From Lonicera japonica (lineage: Eukaryota > Streptophyta > Magnoliopsida > Dipsacales > Caprifoliaceae): a stretch of DNA of 64,000 nt. Shown here in pieces: positions 12,731 through 24,493 of this stretch; within the stretch, counting starts at the first letter, position 1; each line of letters opens with the position of its first letter. The notes under the pieces are model-generated. The model worked only from the letters and a program-made list of their open reading frames with translations. It searched no databases and was not told the DNA's origin. The stretch lies in NCBI GenBank assembly GCA_021464415.1, contig CM038471.1, forward strand, positions 72,766,851 through 72,830,850, read 5' to 3'. The position numbers and the translations under genes are program-made.

Positions 12731-12958
12731 TTTTTTTTTTTTTTATTAATCATTCATATCAAAGATCATTACATGGAGTCAGATATAGAATTTTATCGCT
12801 CTAGCTATACTATGAACTACATAATTAGCTATTACATGAAGTCAGACACAACATTTTGTCACCCTAGCTAGCCCACCCACATATTTGTCATTACATAGAG
12901 TCAGATATAGAATTTTAAAGTCAGACATAGAATTTTGTCACCCTAGCTAGCTAGCTTC
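12731..12958 (-). mobile_element. LINE 3' tail, minus strand, with internal reduplication
   Basis: Starts with a T-run (12731-12744), which is the poly(A) tail of a minus-strand insertion, then ATTAATCATTCATATCAAAG and ATTACATGGAGTCAGATATAG. This is the reverse complement of the tail of the LINE copy at 49519-49857. The 'ATTACATGGAGTCAGA...CTAGCTA' block occurs about three times in a row, so the tail was reduplicated after or during insertion. Confidence 0.6.
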
Positions 12959-13132
12959 CTTCTGCGTCACACGAACCATCACGAACAATACCACCAACTA
13001 CCCACAAAAAAGGTGAACATATCACCAACTACACGAACACGAACTGAATACCAACCACCACCCACATAAGAAGTGGACATATCACCAACCACCCGAACAT
13101 AACATCAACCACCCACAAAGGGTACAAACCAC

Positions 13133-13226
13133 TTTTTTTATTAAGTTCGAATACTACGTCCATAGATTTCGAACATGTGACCTCTCAAATACAAGACTGA
13201 AGAGAATGCCACTAGGTTATAAGATC
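13133..13226 (-). mobile_element. tRNA-related SINE, minus strand
   Basis: Read on the minus strand, the segment has an A-box-like TATAACCTAGTGGCATTC (13204-13221) and, about 40 bp downstream, a B-box-like ATGTTCGAAATC (13165-13176). It then runs to an A-rich end at 13133-13141. This is the internal Pol III promoter layout of plant SINEs. Confidence 0.6.
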
Positions 13227-13792
13227 ATTGATTGTTTTCCTACTTTTCTCGTTATTCAAATTTTACAGAATTACGCTCCCTTCATTTTCTTTTCTTTTTT
13301 GGTATTCAAATTAAGTCCCCTTCGAGTGTACACGAAAAAGTAATAAATAGAGAATGATTACTCTTACTTTACAAATCCAACAAGTATAAACCTGTTATGC
13401 TACGTCATCATTAAAATCATTGTAATGATATTTACTCATCCCATGAGTTTCAATGTTAGAATTAATATTTGTTATGTTTGTGAGTTCTTAGCAATTGCCC
13501 ACCATAACCCAACCCCCCAAAAAAAGAAACTCCCTCAAAACACAATTCATGAACAAAACTTCGTTATACGTGCCACCAAGAATATTCCTACACAACAAAT
13601 AGTTCGAACAGAACTAACCCCCCAAACGCATACTATCAATAAGGAAAACTAGTCTATTCCATTATCATATTTGATCACCAACTTACATATTTTCATCATT
13701 CAAAACCCGACCCAAATACATCACATACAAAACCCAGTTCATCTAAACCGACCAAACCACCCGATTCCTTGTATTCTTATCAAATGCACCAA

Positions 13793-16700
13793 TCATGAGG
13801 CCAAATTCCGCTTCGTCACTTCCATTTTTAACAACAGATCTTTGATATCAGCTTCCATTCTCGTTCTCATATTGAAATATTCTTGATGAGCTCTTTCCAA
13901 ATTTGTGAGTTCTTCGAGTTTTCGTCTTCGAATCTCCTCGGCCTCGGCCAAATGCAGCTTTTTAATCCGACCCACATACTCTTCTTCGATCTTCTCATTT
14001 TTTGTTAGAGCTATTCGTCTTAGCCCTTCAGCTTCTCTTCTTGCATCATCAGCTCGGGCTTTGAACATTTTTGCTTCTGCATGTTTGATCCTCACAATGC
14101 TCTCCAATTCGTCGAAAACTGGTTCCTTTTTAGCGCTACGTTGTGGATCTGAGTTTGATAGGTCAATCCGGTCATAATCAAATCCAGGATGTATACCAAC
14201 CAGTTTCTCTGGTAGTGGAGACTTTTCCGAGTAAACAGATTTTAGCCACACGGGTTCTTGGCTGGACCCACCAATGATATTTATCGGTTTTTCGGTGTGC
14301 TTTTTGGGTAGTTCTTTAGCAGACACAATTGGGGTGTTGCCAGATTTGAAGGAATCACTTTCTGCAAACAATAAATAATATATATGTTTATCTTAAAAAC
14401 AATAGCCTAAATAAAACACAGCAAATATAGAAATAGGCATTAACAAAGAACAAAAGTTAGCAAGCTTAAGTGCAGACTTAACGGGTTCAGGTCAGGACCC
14501 GCCAGACAAAAACGCAAAATGGGGTTAACCCATATATGCTATACAAGGCCTGAATCCAACTATACATGATAACAAATGGAGCAGATACAGGTTTGCGTTT
14601 GGTCAGGTCTTGTCAGGTTCTTATCATATTGTTCTCAGGTCATGTTTAAAACATGTATCACTTATATACAACTGTTTCATGATGTGCATGATATGGGTTT
14701 GGTCACCGTTAATGTTATTTTGTCTAACGGGTACCCGAAAGAAACTGGTAAATATCTCATTAGGACAACACCAACAATTTCTTATAATTGAAGAAATAGG
14801 TAAAAGGAAAATCATCATATTTTTCAGCCTCAATATTGTAATTTGGGGGTGTATCAAAGAGCGAAGTATTCTCTATCAGGTTCAATGCTTTAACAAAACT
14901 CGATTTTTAAGCATCCCTCCTCTATCCCTAATTAAGAGTCTATGTTTGAGAGCGAGTGGGCTAGCCTAGTTGGCAAGGAATATTGGACTCCAAAATTGGG
15001 ATGGCGGCATTACAAAGAGTAAGATCAGGCCAAGAAGATATCATGCCGAATTAAATAGGCTCCTTGAATTTGAAAATTGAGTTTGATTTAAAACCATTCA
15101 CTCAACTATCCCAATAACATTCAACACTTTTACAGATGGCAACTAAGAGCATCTCCAATAGACTAGAAAAAAAATTCTTGAAAATTGTACCGAGATGACC
15201 CATTTAGCACTTTGAAAATATTTTTCAAAGAGTGCATCTTTTGTTCTACACTCTCCAAATCTTAATATAACACTACTTTGTCCTTTTGACACCAGAAGAG
15301 TGAGAGTTGGTCTCCCTGTCTCCTCAAAACTTGAAGAGCTATATGGAGATTTGAAGACACTATTGAAGCCTTCAAATCTGGTGTGGCTCTCCAAACCCTT
15401 TTTCATAGACCCTAAACTCTGATAATAGCAGCTGAAGTGGCCTTAAATTCACATGGATTTCAGTAAGGTTAACTCAAATCCAAAAAATAAGATAATAATA
15501 TATATAATACCAAGGGTCCATTTGATAAAAAAGTTGGATAATGATTACAAACTCCACTAAAATTATGAGAAGTTGGAAGAAGTAATGAGTGGTTAGTAAA
15601 GATGTTCTCAATCTTTATATCTTTTTTCATGGAAAAAATTTCCTTGCTCATCGCCTAAAGAATTGTATTCCATGGAAAACCCAAAAAAGTAATAGAATAT
15701 CTCACCAAATCACTCATCTCTTTTCCCAACTTCTCATAAATTTAGTAACATTTTCAATCATTCTTGAACCTTTTTATCAAACACACACTACATTGACGGC
15801 CAGAGGAAATTTTATGTTCAATAGAGTACTTACCAGTAAGGAAACCCATAATATGACTTTGAACTTCTTGAAGGTCACACTTCTTTCCCAATCTTGACAA
15901 CATGCGAATGGCTATTTCATGCATACGTTTTCCTCTAACATCTTCACTGGCACAGAAAATTTTTCTCACATATTCAAGTTCCTTGAAAAACGTTTCTGCA
16001 TTCCATCCCTCTGCGAAATTTTGAAAAACTTCCTTCACAAAGCCAAACATCTCAGAAGGATGATCACAAGCAACACAATGGAACTGCATTTCGGTTGTAC
16101 CTTGGGCTCCCCCACTTGCACTATGACCATTTCTGATAAAAGATTCCCTTAACCCACAATCAGCATGACACCAATGAAGACACACATCACATCCAACCCA
16201 ACTACATGTATTAGAGGCCATGTCGAATTTTGAACATACAAGGCACATGCAAGCGCTGCAAAAACCATTCTTTTGAGAACAAACTTTGCAATCGCATTCG
16301 TCAACGGGCAAAAGGTTCTTACAAGTGAGATTCCTACACCGTTGGTTGAGAAAAATCTCCGCCAAATCGGAAGAGGATATCTCATAGTTTCGGTGAAGAA
16401 ATTCTTGAAGACCAGTTTTCAAGGCCACCAAGATTTCTAATTGAGCCCGGTGAGACTTTAGTAGCATCTCCATGGTAATGTCAGACCGATTTTGCAGCGT
16501 TTTTTGAAAAGCGGATAGTTGCCACCGTTTTCTTGGGTTTAAAATGATGTCTCTAACAGATTCTTTAAGGCAAGCTATAGATTGCGTGGTCATTTCATTA
16601 AACCTTCGAGCTGTTACATGTAGCGGTTCAGAATCTAGCATTGTAATGACCGGCTCGACAAAATCAGCTCCACCAGTTAACGGTTGGTCCTTCTCATCTT

Positions 16701-18825
16701 GGTTACTGGTCCTATGCAAACTACTAACGCCGTTTTTCTCTCTTGTTACCCTCTTCTTGTCTTTACTATATTCCGATCCGGTTTCTTGGGACCCGCTGCT
16801 ATGTGCAGGGGACTCATTTTGTTGCCTAAAACTCATCTGCCGATCGAGTCCAATAGGTATTCGAGAGCTTCCTTCTACAATTTTAAGAACCGGAGATTGA
16901 CCATTTGGAATACCTTGAAAAGAGCCATGCCCGTTCGATAGCACCCTTTGATACATGGGGACTTCTTTGTTCTTGCGGTCATTTGAAGGCTGAGCCTGCC
17001 AGGTGGAAGGAGTTGATTGGTCCAATCCCTGAAATATGGGCCGACTCCCAACTGATTTTTCATAGTCAACTTCATTTTGCGTTAAAGAGCAGCTAGGGTT
17101 GTGGCTAAAGGGATGAGAACCCGAGAAGGACATTGAGGCCGTAAATCCATCTGAATTTGTACGGAAACTGCTAGCAAAAGACTGAACACTCCTAGCATGG
17201 CTAGGTGAACTGGGACCTTGAACAGCATTTTGGGACCCAATAGGCAATAAAACATTTGGTAAGCTAAGTGAGAGCTCGAGTGGTTCAAGCGTTAGCTTTT
17301 CATCTTTAGGTTTACTAAGACTGGATTGGCTTGCTTTCTCTTGCTTTTTAACAGGGTCCATGAAGAACAGTTCAAACCCCCTTGTACTTGGTCCCTCTAC
17401 ATCTTCTTCACCTCGAACCCTAAAACCATCCTCAGCAAAATCAGTACGGTTAGGTGAAACAGCCACACTTTTGCCCTTGTCCTTGAAGTTTTGGGTTATT
17501 TCATCAGTTAAAAGTGATAAAGCGACCACGGAGGTACTGTCTCCCCCTGCAACTCCCTTATCTGGTAAAGGCAAATCAAGATTCTCTGCTTTGACTTCAA
17601 GATTTGTAGCACCCTTGTCTTCCTTTTGCTCCTCGTTTGCAGGTCCCAATGCATTGTTCACATCCTCCTTAGCTTCACTACTCTCCGAGGAGCGTTCTTT
17701 ATCCTTCACACCATCATTAGCAGTAGCTGTTGTTTCGATTACATCTTGACTCTCAATTGCCAGATTGATTGATGTGTTTTTGCAAGGGGGTAACTCATCA
17801 ACTTCCTTCACAACATCTTGAACAGTTTCCGGTTGTCCAACTTCAGCTTTCTCCTCAGAAACACACTCTTTGAGTTGTACCTGCTCAACAGGATTCTCAT
17901 TATCAAGCTCTTTCTGATCGGAATTCAAGCGAACAGGAGCTTGATTTTCAGCTACAGGCTCGAGTACATGAGCCGGTTCAGGTTCAGGCTCGGGCTCAGG
18001 CTCGGGCTCCAACTCCCCTTCTTCCATTTCACTGCTACTTCCACTCTCTACCTGCAAGTCCTCACTCTTCTTCACTTCAACACTCTTCGATTGGTCACTT
18101 CCAGAATCCTTCGACCAAGCCGGTGATTTCGCATCTCTACTTCCAGAATCCTTTGACCAGGCCGGTGATTTCGCATCTCTACTTCCAGAATCCTTTGACC
18201 AAGCCGGTGATTTTGCATCTCTACTTCCAGAATCCCTTGACCAAGCTGGTGACTTTGCATCTCTCAGAAGCCGTGGGGACAGCACTTTTCCAATTTCATC
18301 TATTGTCACTCTACTTCCTTTAGCTGAATCACCACCGGTTTTAGTACCTTCATCAGCTGCATCTTTCCCTACACCAAACCTCCACCACGACGAAACACTC
18401 CCCTCTCGCCGGGACCGGTCCCTCTCCGATCTAAACCCCTTTGGAAAATCTCTCCGAGACCCGGAAAAGCTTTCCGACCGATGAATCCGATCCAATCCAT
18501 ATCCACCGCGTGGCGAGGAGCTCAAAATCCCCCTTTCACCGCCATCTCTGTACCGGTCATAGCCCTTTCTCCGATCATAACTCTCTACATCATAATCAGG
18601 TCGCTTCCTACTCGATCTTGAACTCTCGCGGTCATCTTCTAAACGATCATATCTCGAGGAAGAAGAGGAGGACAAGCCCTTTTTGCCGTTTTCAGGCTTG
18701 TAATAGAAGCCCCTATGAGACGAAGAACGATGCAAACTAGAATCATCATCCCTTCTTCCCCAATCTTTACTAACACCCTTCTCTCCATACGTTTCAAGAT
18801 CATCACTAGACTTCAATCTCTTCAT
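13793..18825 (-). CDS. OBE4: OBERON4/TITANIA2-like PHD-finger protein
   Basis: Two coding exons: 18825-15834 and 14361-13793. Exon 1 ends ACTG then GTAAGT; exon 2 follows TTTGCAG. The split codon GAA restores the frame, giving about 1186 aa, close to the roughly 1160 aa of the Arabidopsis protein as I recall it. Order of parts: an Arg/Ser-rich charged start (MKRLKSSDDLETYGEK); four 14-residue repeats (RDAKSPAWSKDSGS) at about residues 189-246; a Glu-Pro run near 277; a long disordered middle; the OBERON region with a Cys/His-rich PHD-type finger at about 825-922 (CKNLLPVDECDCKVCSQ, CDVCLHWCHADCGL); and a C-terminal coiled coil ending MEADIKDLLLKMEVTKRNL. OBERON proteins are nuclear PHD proteins needed for root and shoot meristem formation in the embryo. 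Homology is clear; function is by family. Continuing exon 1 past the donor gives a false tail and stop at 15754. Confidence 0.93.
14362..15833 (-). other. OBERON4 intron
   Basis: A 1472 bp intron with GT-AG borders. It holds repeat material: a GGGTTCAGGTCAGGACCCG-like segment near 14480, a stretch beginning AAGAGCATCTCCAATAGAC at 15143 that resembles a MITE end, and the MITE at 15514-15788, which lies about 45 bp from the donor site. Confidence 0.85.
15514..15788. mobile_element. MITE in the OBERON4 intron
   Basis: Left end GGGTCCATTTGATAAAAAAG; right end, in reverse complement, TGTTTGATAAAAAGG, with matching AATGATT blocks just inside. It shares internal blocks with the fragment at 2722-2890. 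The Tourist-type element at 22192-22500 has a similar TTTGATA end. Confidence 0.6.
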
Positions 18826-19437
18826 ATTTACCTCAAACAGATCATAAAATAAAATTGCAATAAACTCCTAAAACTGCACCTTCAAAAACATCCACCTCTA
18901 CAACCAATCAAACATTACCACACAAACAACACAAGTAACCCCAACCCTAACATAGGGTTAAACAACACCAGAAATACCTTTGGAGACCCTAGTTTTTCTT
19001 GTTTTTAGCAATCCTCACCAAATTAACAACCCAAAGCTAGATCATTAAACTAGATAAATTAAACATGAGAAAAAAACCCTTTCACTGTCAAAATCATCAG
19101 CACCAACTACAGATCTCAATAACAACATTCCCAATACACGAAATACGGGCTTATAATCAGCTATATCCAGCTACACAAACATCAGATTAAAGCATACAAT
19201 AATCTCCCGAAACCCTAGTTTCCCAAATTAGGTATTATTAACATTGAAACTCTTAAACACAATACAAGTCAGATTTGAAGTATCAATTGAAGAATTTACC
19301 AGCTGCGTAGTCAGATTTGCAGTTAATTTCTTCGTTTTTGAGCTCTACATACATAATAATATAGATACATATGTCCGTATATCTATGTTTAGAGAGAGAA
19401 AAGAGAGTTTCTCATTTCAGTCAACGGAGTTTTTAAG

Positions 19438-19441
<4 letters not shown>

Positions 19442-19482
<41 letters not shown>
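19442..19482 (-). repeat. GA microsatellite in the OBERON4 5' leader or promoter
   Basis: About 20 uninterrupted GA units, reading CT on the coding strand, roughly 620 bp upstream of the start codon. A possible leader intron lies between: GGTATTTC occurs near 18977 on the minus strand. CT tracts are common around plant transcription starts. The exact start cannot be read from sequence. Confidence 0.6.
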
Positions 19483-19484
<2 letters not shown>

Positions 19485-19741
19485 GAATACGCAAAGTGCG
19501 TAGAGCGCATAGTCCAAAGCTTGGGAAGCTGAAGTTGTAAGAGAGGAGGTAAGGGGGTGTGCAGTGCGCTGCCGGCGCATTTTAGTGTTTGGAAAGTAGT
19601 CAACTGTGGTTTGAAAATTTTGAAAGTGGAAAAACACTGGTCATGCTTTTCCACGTCAGCATCTAACTCTACACCTAATCAGATATATATATTTATATTT
19701 TTCAAAAGTAAAAGAAAAAAAAAAAATTCTCACTATCTAGA

Positions 19742-19768
19742 ATTATTATTATTATTATTATTATTATA
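19742..19768. repeat. ATT trinucleotide microsatellite
   Basis: About nine ATT units, in AT-rich DNA upstream of OBERON4. Confidence 0.9.
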
Positions 19769-19862
19769 TACTACTAACCTAGACTACATACAAACTCTGG
19801 TCGTAAGTAACACTCAAATCTAGAATTTCTGTATTAATTAAAGATTTTGGGCGGAACATTAA

Positions 19863-20517
19863 GGGCCCGTCTGGTTACGTTTTCAGATAGCATTTTCAGA
19901 TAATGTTTTCATAAAATGAAAACAAGAAAATGAAAATGCATTTTCAGAGAACAAAAACGCGTTTGGTACCTAGTTGAAAACTGTTTTCAAAAAAAAAAAA
20001 AGCGCTAGATCTAAAGGCACAATTATTTTTAGAACAACCATGAAAAAAAAAACTAGATCTAAAGGCACAAAATACCCAAAGCTAGAGAAAGAGGAAAAAG
20101 AGAGAAAATTACCAAGATAAGAGCAGCAATATTCATGTGGTCTATGGCAATGGAGCAATCGGAGAGTGCAAAAAGCCTTTAGTGGTGAAGAGGGGGAGAG
20201 ATTGTCACCAAGGAAAAGAGTGAGCCAAGCCAAAGAGAAGAGTGGTCAAGAAAAGGGGAGAGAAGAGAAGGGTGAGCGAGGAGGAAAGGAACGATTTTTA
20301 GTCTGATAAGGAGAGAAAATTGAGAGAGAGATTGAGTGTTTGTTTTCTAAGAGAACAAAAACAACTTTTTCCTGTTTTGTAGAAGTACACATAAAGTCCA
20401 ACTCATTTTATGAAAACATTTTCAATGTTTTCTAATTTTATTCACCGAACACGTTTTTGCTTTGTTTTTATTTTTTAAAAACGAAAATGGGCCTTTAAAA
20501 CATAAACGAACAGGCCC
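19863..20517. mobile_element. Tourist/PIF-Harbinger-type MITE, 655 bp
   Basis: Ends are GGGCCCGTCTGGTTACG and, in reverse complement, GGGCCTGTTCGTTTATG. A TAA duplication flanks it (19860-19862 and 20518-20520). Both arms contain repeated TTTTCATAAAATGAAAAC-like blocks, so it can fold. An open frame inside at 19970-20233 is not a transposase. Confidence 0.75.
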
Positions 20518-21725
20518 TAAACTTCTTGTTATAACTTTAAGAGTCCTTCATTGTTTGCAAATTAATGTTAGATTTTGAATGTTTAATGTTATACGGAGTA
20601 ACAAATTTTTTTGAAAATGCCTTTTAGTCGGCTTCGAATGCCGAATGGTTTGTATTTCAAAATTTTACATTTATTATCATGACATATATCAATAATTAAT
20701 AAATAAAAAATATAAGGGTTTCATCGAAATGAAATTTCATTAAAGTTTTAAGTTAAACATTCAAATTCTTTCATTAAGAAGTGAAAAAACAAACTAGCAC
20801 CTTAAAAGGATAAACAATAGTTCTTAAAAATTTTAGATTTAAAAAATACAAATTGCATGATAACAAAATTTATAATAATTTAAAAAAAAAAATACATTTA
20901 GCATGAGTAAATGAATGAATTTTTCAAACAAAAGTTCAAATAAATAAAAGACAGGTTGCAAGCCCCCGCCTTCCTTTTCAAACCATCCTAATTTATCTGG
21001 TGTTTATGTCAAAAATAAATAAATAAATTGCAAGATAACATTATTATTTGCAATCTTTATTTTTTTTACTTACTTATGAGTGGCATTTCAAAATTTTGTT
21101 ATGTTATACATATAAATATAGAGACAAGTTGAAGTTCGTTCTTACTTAACTAAGGGGTGGATAAATCATTAGTGTTAAATTTCTGATAGTGTTGATATAT
21201 ACCCTTAAGACGAGTAATAAGTAAACTATAAATGAAAAAAAATAATAAGTATTAAATGAAATATGTACATCATTTAATGTATATTGTATTTTTATTCTTT
21301 CTCTATTTAAATTTTTATCATATATCTTGAGCCCGTAATATGATTATTAAATCACTTATAATTTTTATTTTTCTATTTTAAATTATTTATATGCAATGTA
21401 AATACATCTCACGTGCTCACAATTGTAGACAAGAAAGAAAAAGTCAATAAAAAAACTATCACAAAACATAAATCTCTTATATAATTTTGTTCTTATTTGA
21501 AGAGTGTGTTTTAGTTTAAACAAAACGAATGTTTTTCATCTGAGATTTTTTTTTTCTCATTACACAATGAACATCTTCATCAACACAGACGGATTACAAA
21601 TTCTAATACTACACAAACAAGCAAGTTAAAACATATACAACAAGAAAACATTAAGCACAAAAGAGGCCTTAAAACACAAACTAAACGGAAAAAAACAAAA
21701 GAGCAAACACTATAGTTAAAGAATA
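20518..21725. other. Intergenic; no gene seen
   Basis: AT-rich, with long A and T runs and no frame of note. No clear element ends were found. Confidence 0.5.
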
Positions 21726-22114
21726 GTTTTATTTATACCATTTATATTTGTCACAAACAGTCAAACACGTACCCTCTAAAATTAAGTAAATTTATTATCA
21801 CTAACACTCCCTAAAACTCGTCAGAAATGAGTTCAGTCACATATATTCGGCCTACTTAGAAGAAGTTTGTTGGTAAAAACTCATCTTATATCAAGTAATG
21901 GAGTGCTAAAATATTTTTCAAATAAGGCCCGCCTAATAAGAGATGAGTATACTTACATAAACTTAACTCAAATGTGGGGGGTATGTTGTTATGCGCTCGC
22001 CTAACATCAAGCAAAGAAGGGGTGTTTGTGATAAATAAAGGGGGTGTTAAAATGTGTTTTTAGTTAAATTCTAGATAAGATGTTTGTGACAAATTTAGGA
22101 GTGTAAATAATACC
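21726..22114. mobile_element. Inverted-repeat element related to 12144-12620
   Basis: Both ends carry TTTGTCACAAACA in opposite orientation, with a matching outer stretch of about 20 bp. The interior has GCTCGCCTAACATCAAG and GCCCGCCTAATAAGAGATGAG, reverse-complement relatives of the blocks in the tandem repeat at 12144-12385. Confidence 0.55.
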
Positions 22115-22191
22115 GCCATTATTAAAGGAGAAAGACACACAATAGAGAATCTATTATGTTGTGCCACATGAGATTTCTAATTAAACATTAA

Positions 22192-22500
22192 GGCTCCGTT
22201 TGATAGCAATATGAAAAATAAAAATAAAAATAATTAATTTGAGTGAGAAGATGAAAAATAAGTTAAGTCATACGGTGAGTTCCTCTCCATCTCATACTCA
22301 TTTTTGTGAGTATATGTCATCCATCCTCCTTTAATATTTTGTGAAAAAAAATTCTCCACCATCACTCAAAGAAAATTTTTTTCATGGAAAAAAGCAAAAA
22401 GCAAGAGTTAATCTCACCACATCTCTCAACTTATTTTCCATCTTCTCACTTAATTTAGTTATATTTTTTTTCATTTTTCATATTCCTATCAAATAGAGCC
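22192..22500. mobile_element. Tourist-type MITE, 309 bp
   Basis: Terminal repeats GGCTCCGTTTGATAGCAATA and, in reverse complement, GGCTCTATTTGATAGGAATA, extending inward through TGAAAAAT. A TAA duplication flanks the element (22189-22191 and 22501-22503). Confidence 0.8.
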
Positions 22501-23296
22501 TAAGTGTTCGTTTGGTTAAAAAAAAAATTCGTTCTTGAAATTTTTAATTGCAAAATTTACACTATTTTTTTTGCAGTCGTGTTTAGAGGTTCAAACTTTT
22601 AATATAAAAATTATAGTTTTAATTCTAATAATGAACAACTTGAATAAGACGAAAGAATTTATATTTAACTAGTACACTTTTGTAAGGATATGTTAATTTC
22701 GACTTCATTAATGTCCAATGGTAATAGATGGGTGTCAACGAATTTGTTTCAAGATTTTGAAGATGCAATTTAGATTATTAATTTAGGACATGGATCTTGA
22801 AACAAAAACATGCAAAACTTAAATTGGAAACGTGTGGGTGTCAATGAATTTGTTTCAAGATTTTCAAGAAGACAACTAGACAAGCCACTTACTTGGTAAG
22901 GACTAGTTACCTTTCTAACAATGTTCAGCCTATTCGTATGTTATATATATATATAAATATTCTTTATTTGCTCTTGTCTACCAGATGATCAAAGTTGAAA
23001 AAAGTTGTTTAATTACATTGGCGTTTGTCAAAGAATTTATAGAGATGATGCTAACTGTGTTTGATTGCAGAGTTGAAAATATTAGAAAAAATAATTTCTT
23101 TTCATGGGGAAATTAAATAAAAAAGGAAAACACTATTGCTAAAACAATATTTTTTGTCAAAGTAAGCCACCTATCTCTTGCTCCTCTACATTGAGATGAG
23201 ATTAGTCTCTTACAAAACTGTTGGATTAACAATAATAGCATCTCCAAAAAATAAGTAATGTATTAAATAAATTTCTTTTTATGAAAAGTGACGAAT
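22501..23296. other. Intergenic; no gene seen
   Basis: AT-rich. One local direct repeat: GTGTCAA(C/T)GAATTTGTTTCAAG occurs near 22734 and again near 22838, followed by partly matching sequence. No coding signal. Confidence 0.5.
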
Positions 23297-23672
23297 GGGA
23301 CTTGACTTTCTTCTATTACACCTTTCATCCAATTTCGTTTAATGGAGTTTAGTTCGAGTCTTAAATGGATGATTTTTTTCACGAAACTTGCTGGACATGA
23401 TCTCTACAATGAGTAAATCATTCCACAAAATTTCATTAAAAAATTCAAACCAAAACTAGGTGTACTAAAATTTTAATACATATGTTTATTTTCGACCATT
23501 AAAATTTTGGAAGATCATCTCACCCACTTTCAATTTAAATTTTTTGAAATTTTTTGTAGAAATGATATACTCATTGTAGAGATCATCTCCACCAAGTTTC
23601 GTGAAAAAGTTTAACCGTTTAAGAAACTAAGTTCCATTGAATGAAAAGTGTAATGTAAAGGAGCCAAGTCCC
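23297..23672. mobile_element. Palindromic MITE, GGGACTTG ends
   Basis: Ends GGGACTTGACTTTC and, in reverse complement, GGGACTTGGCTCC. The arms contain CACGAAACTTGCTGGACATG and its near reverse complement, plus GATCTCTACAATGAGTA on both sides. The inner sequence is shared with 55398-55784, so both belong to one family. Confidence 0.65.
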
Positions 23673-24085
23673 GTAATACTTGTCCCATCTAAATTGATAC
23701 TCTCACTTTCTTTTAGTGATGTTTCATTTTGATAATTCAATTTCTCCTTTAGGATGTAAGCCACCAAGTATCACAAAAGAAAATGCATTAAATTGTTAAA
23801 TATATATTATGTTAAAATTAGTATTTTCTTGAGCATCAATTATCAAAATCAAAGTAAAATTATCTATTTAAACACTAATGTACGCTTCCCTCTTTGTGCT
23901 TTCTCCAAAACCCTTCTAAAACAGCATTTTAGACAAGTTTAACTTGCCAAAGCAACTTTGACCTCTGCCAAAATTAATGCTAATGCTTTACAAAATCTGC
24001 AGTGATCAAGATATATATATATAGAGAGAGAGGTGATATAGCATCAACCAACAAAAAATTTCGCGGTTGAAAAATATTTTGACTA

Positions 24086-24247
24086 CTCCCTCTGTCCCAA
24101 TTTAATTGTTACACTTTGAAAAATAAAAAATTAAGGAGACATAATATTACTCGAAGAGAAAATAGTTATTTTCAAAAATGTCCTTTATTTTTCTCCTAAT
24201 AAAAAAAAGTGACAAAACTCAAAATAAAAAAAGTGGGACGGACGGAG
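24086..24247. mobile_element. Stowaway MITE
   Basis: Left end CTCCCTCTGTCCCAATTTAA after TA; right end GGGACGGACGGAG. The ends fit the CTCCCTCYGTCCC consensus of plant Stowaway elements. The right TA has decayed. It lies downstream of the TOP2 3' end. Confidence 0.8.
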
Positions 24248-24493
24248 TCGGTATGCACCAAACCCAATATATATAAATCCAAGCAACACTCAAACAAGTA
24301 AAAGAAAGGAAATATCGCACCAGCTCAAATTTGACATATACTGCAAGTAAAAAACCATTCAAAGAGCAAATTTGATCAGTTTTCAGTTAGAAAACAACTC
24401 TTTTTCGATCATTTTAATTAAATGATCGGGTGTTCCTACAACAATTAATCCCCCTCAAAGACAACTAAAACAGATTATCACCAAATAATCTTT

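Noticed and set aside
15754..15833. Extension of the OBERON4 first exon to a stop at 15754 (ending KYSIEHKISSGRQCSVCLIKRFKND)
   Set aside because: It reads through a perfect GTAAGT donor into a MITE; splicing to 14361 restores the conserved C-terminus in frame.
17360..17749. 129-residue plus-strand frame and similar ones opposite OBERON4
   Set aside because: Antisense of a clearly homologous coding exon; Ser-rich composition is a strand shadow.
19389..19654. Two minus-strand frames with LSLSLSLS runs
   Set aside because: They translate the GA microsatellite and its flank.
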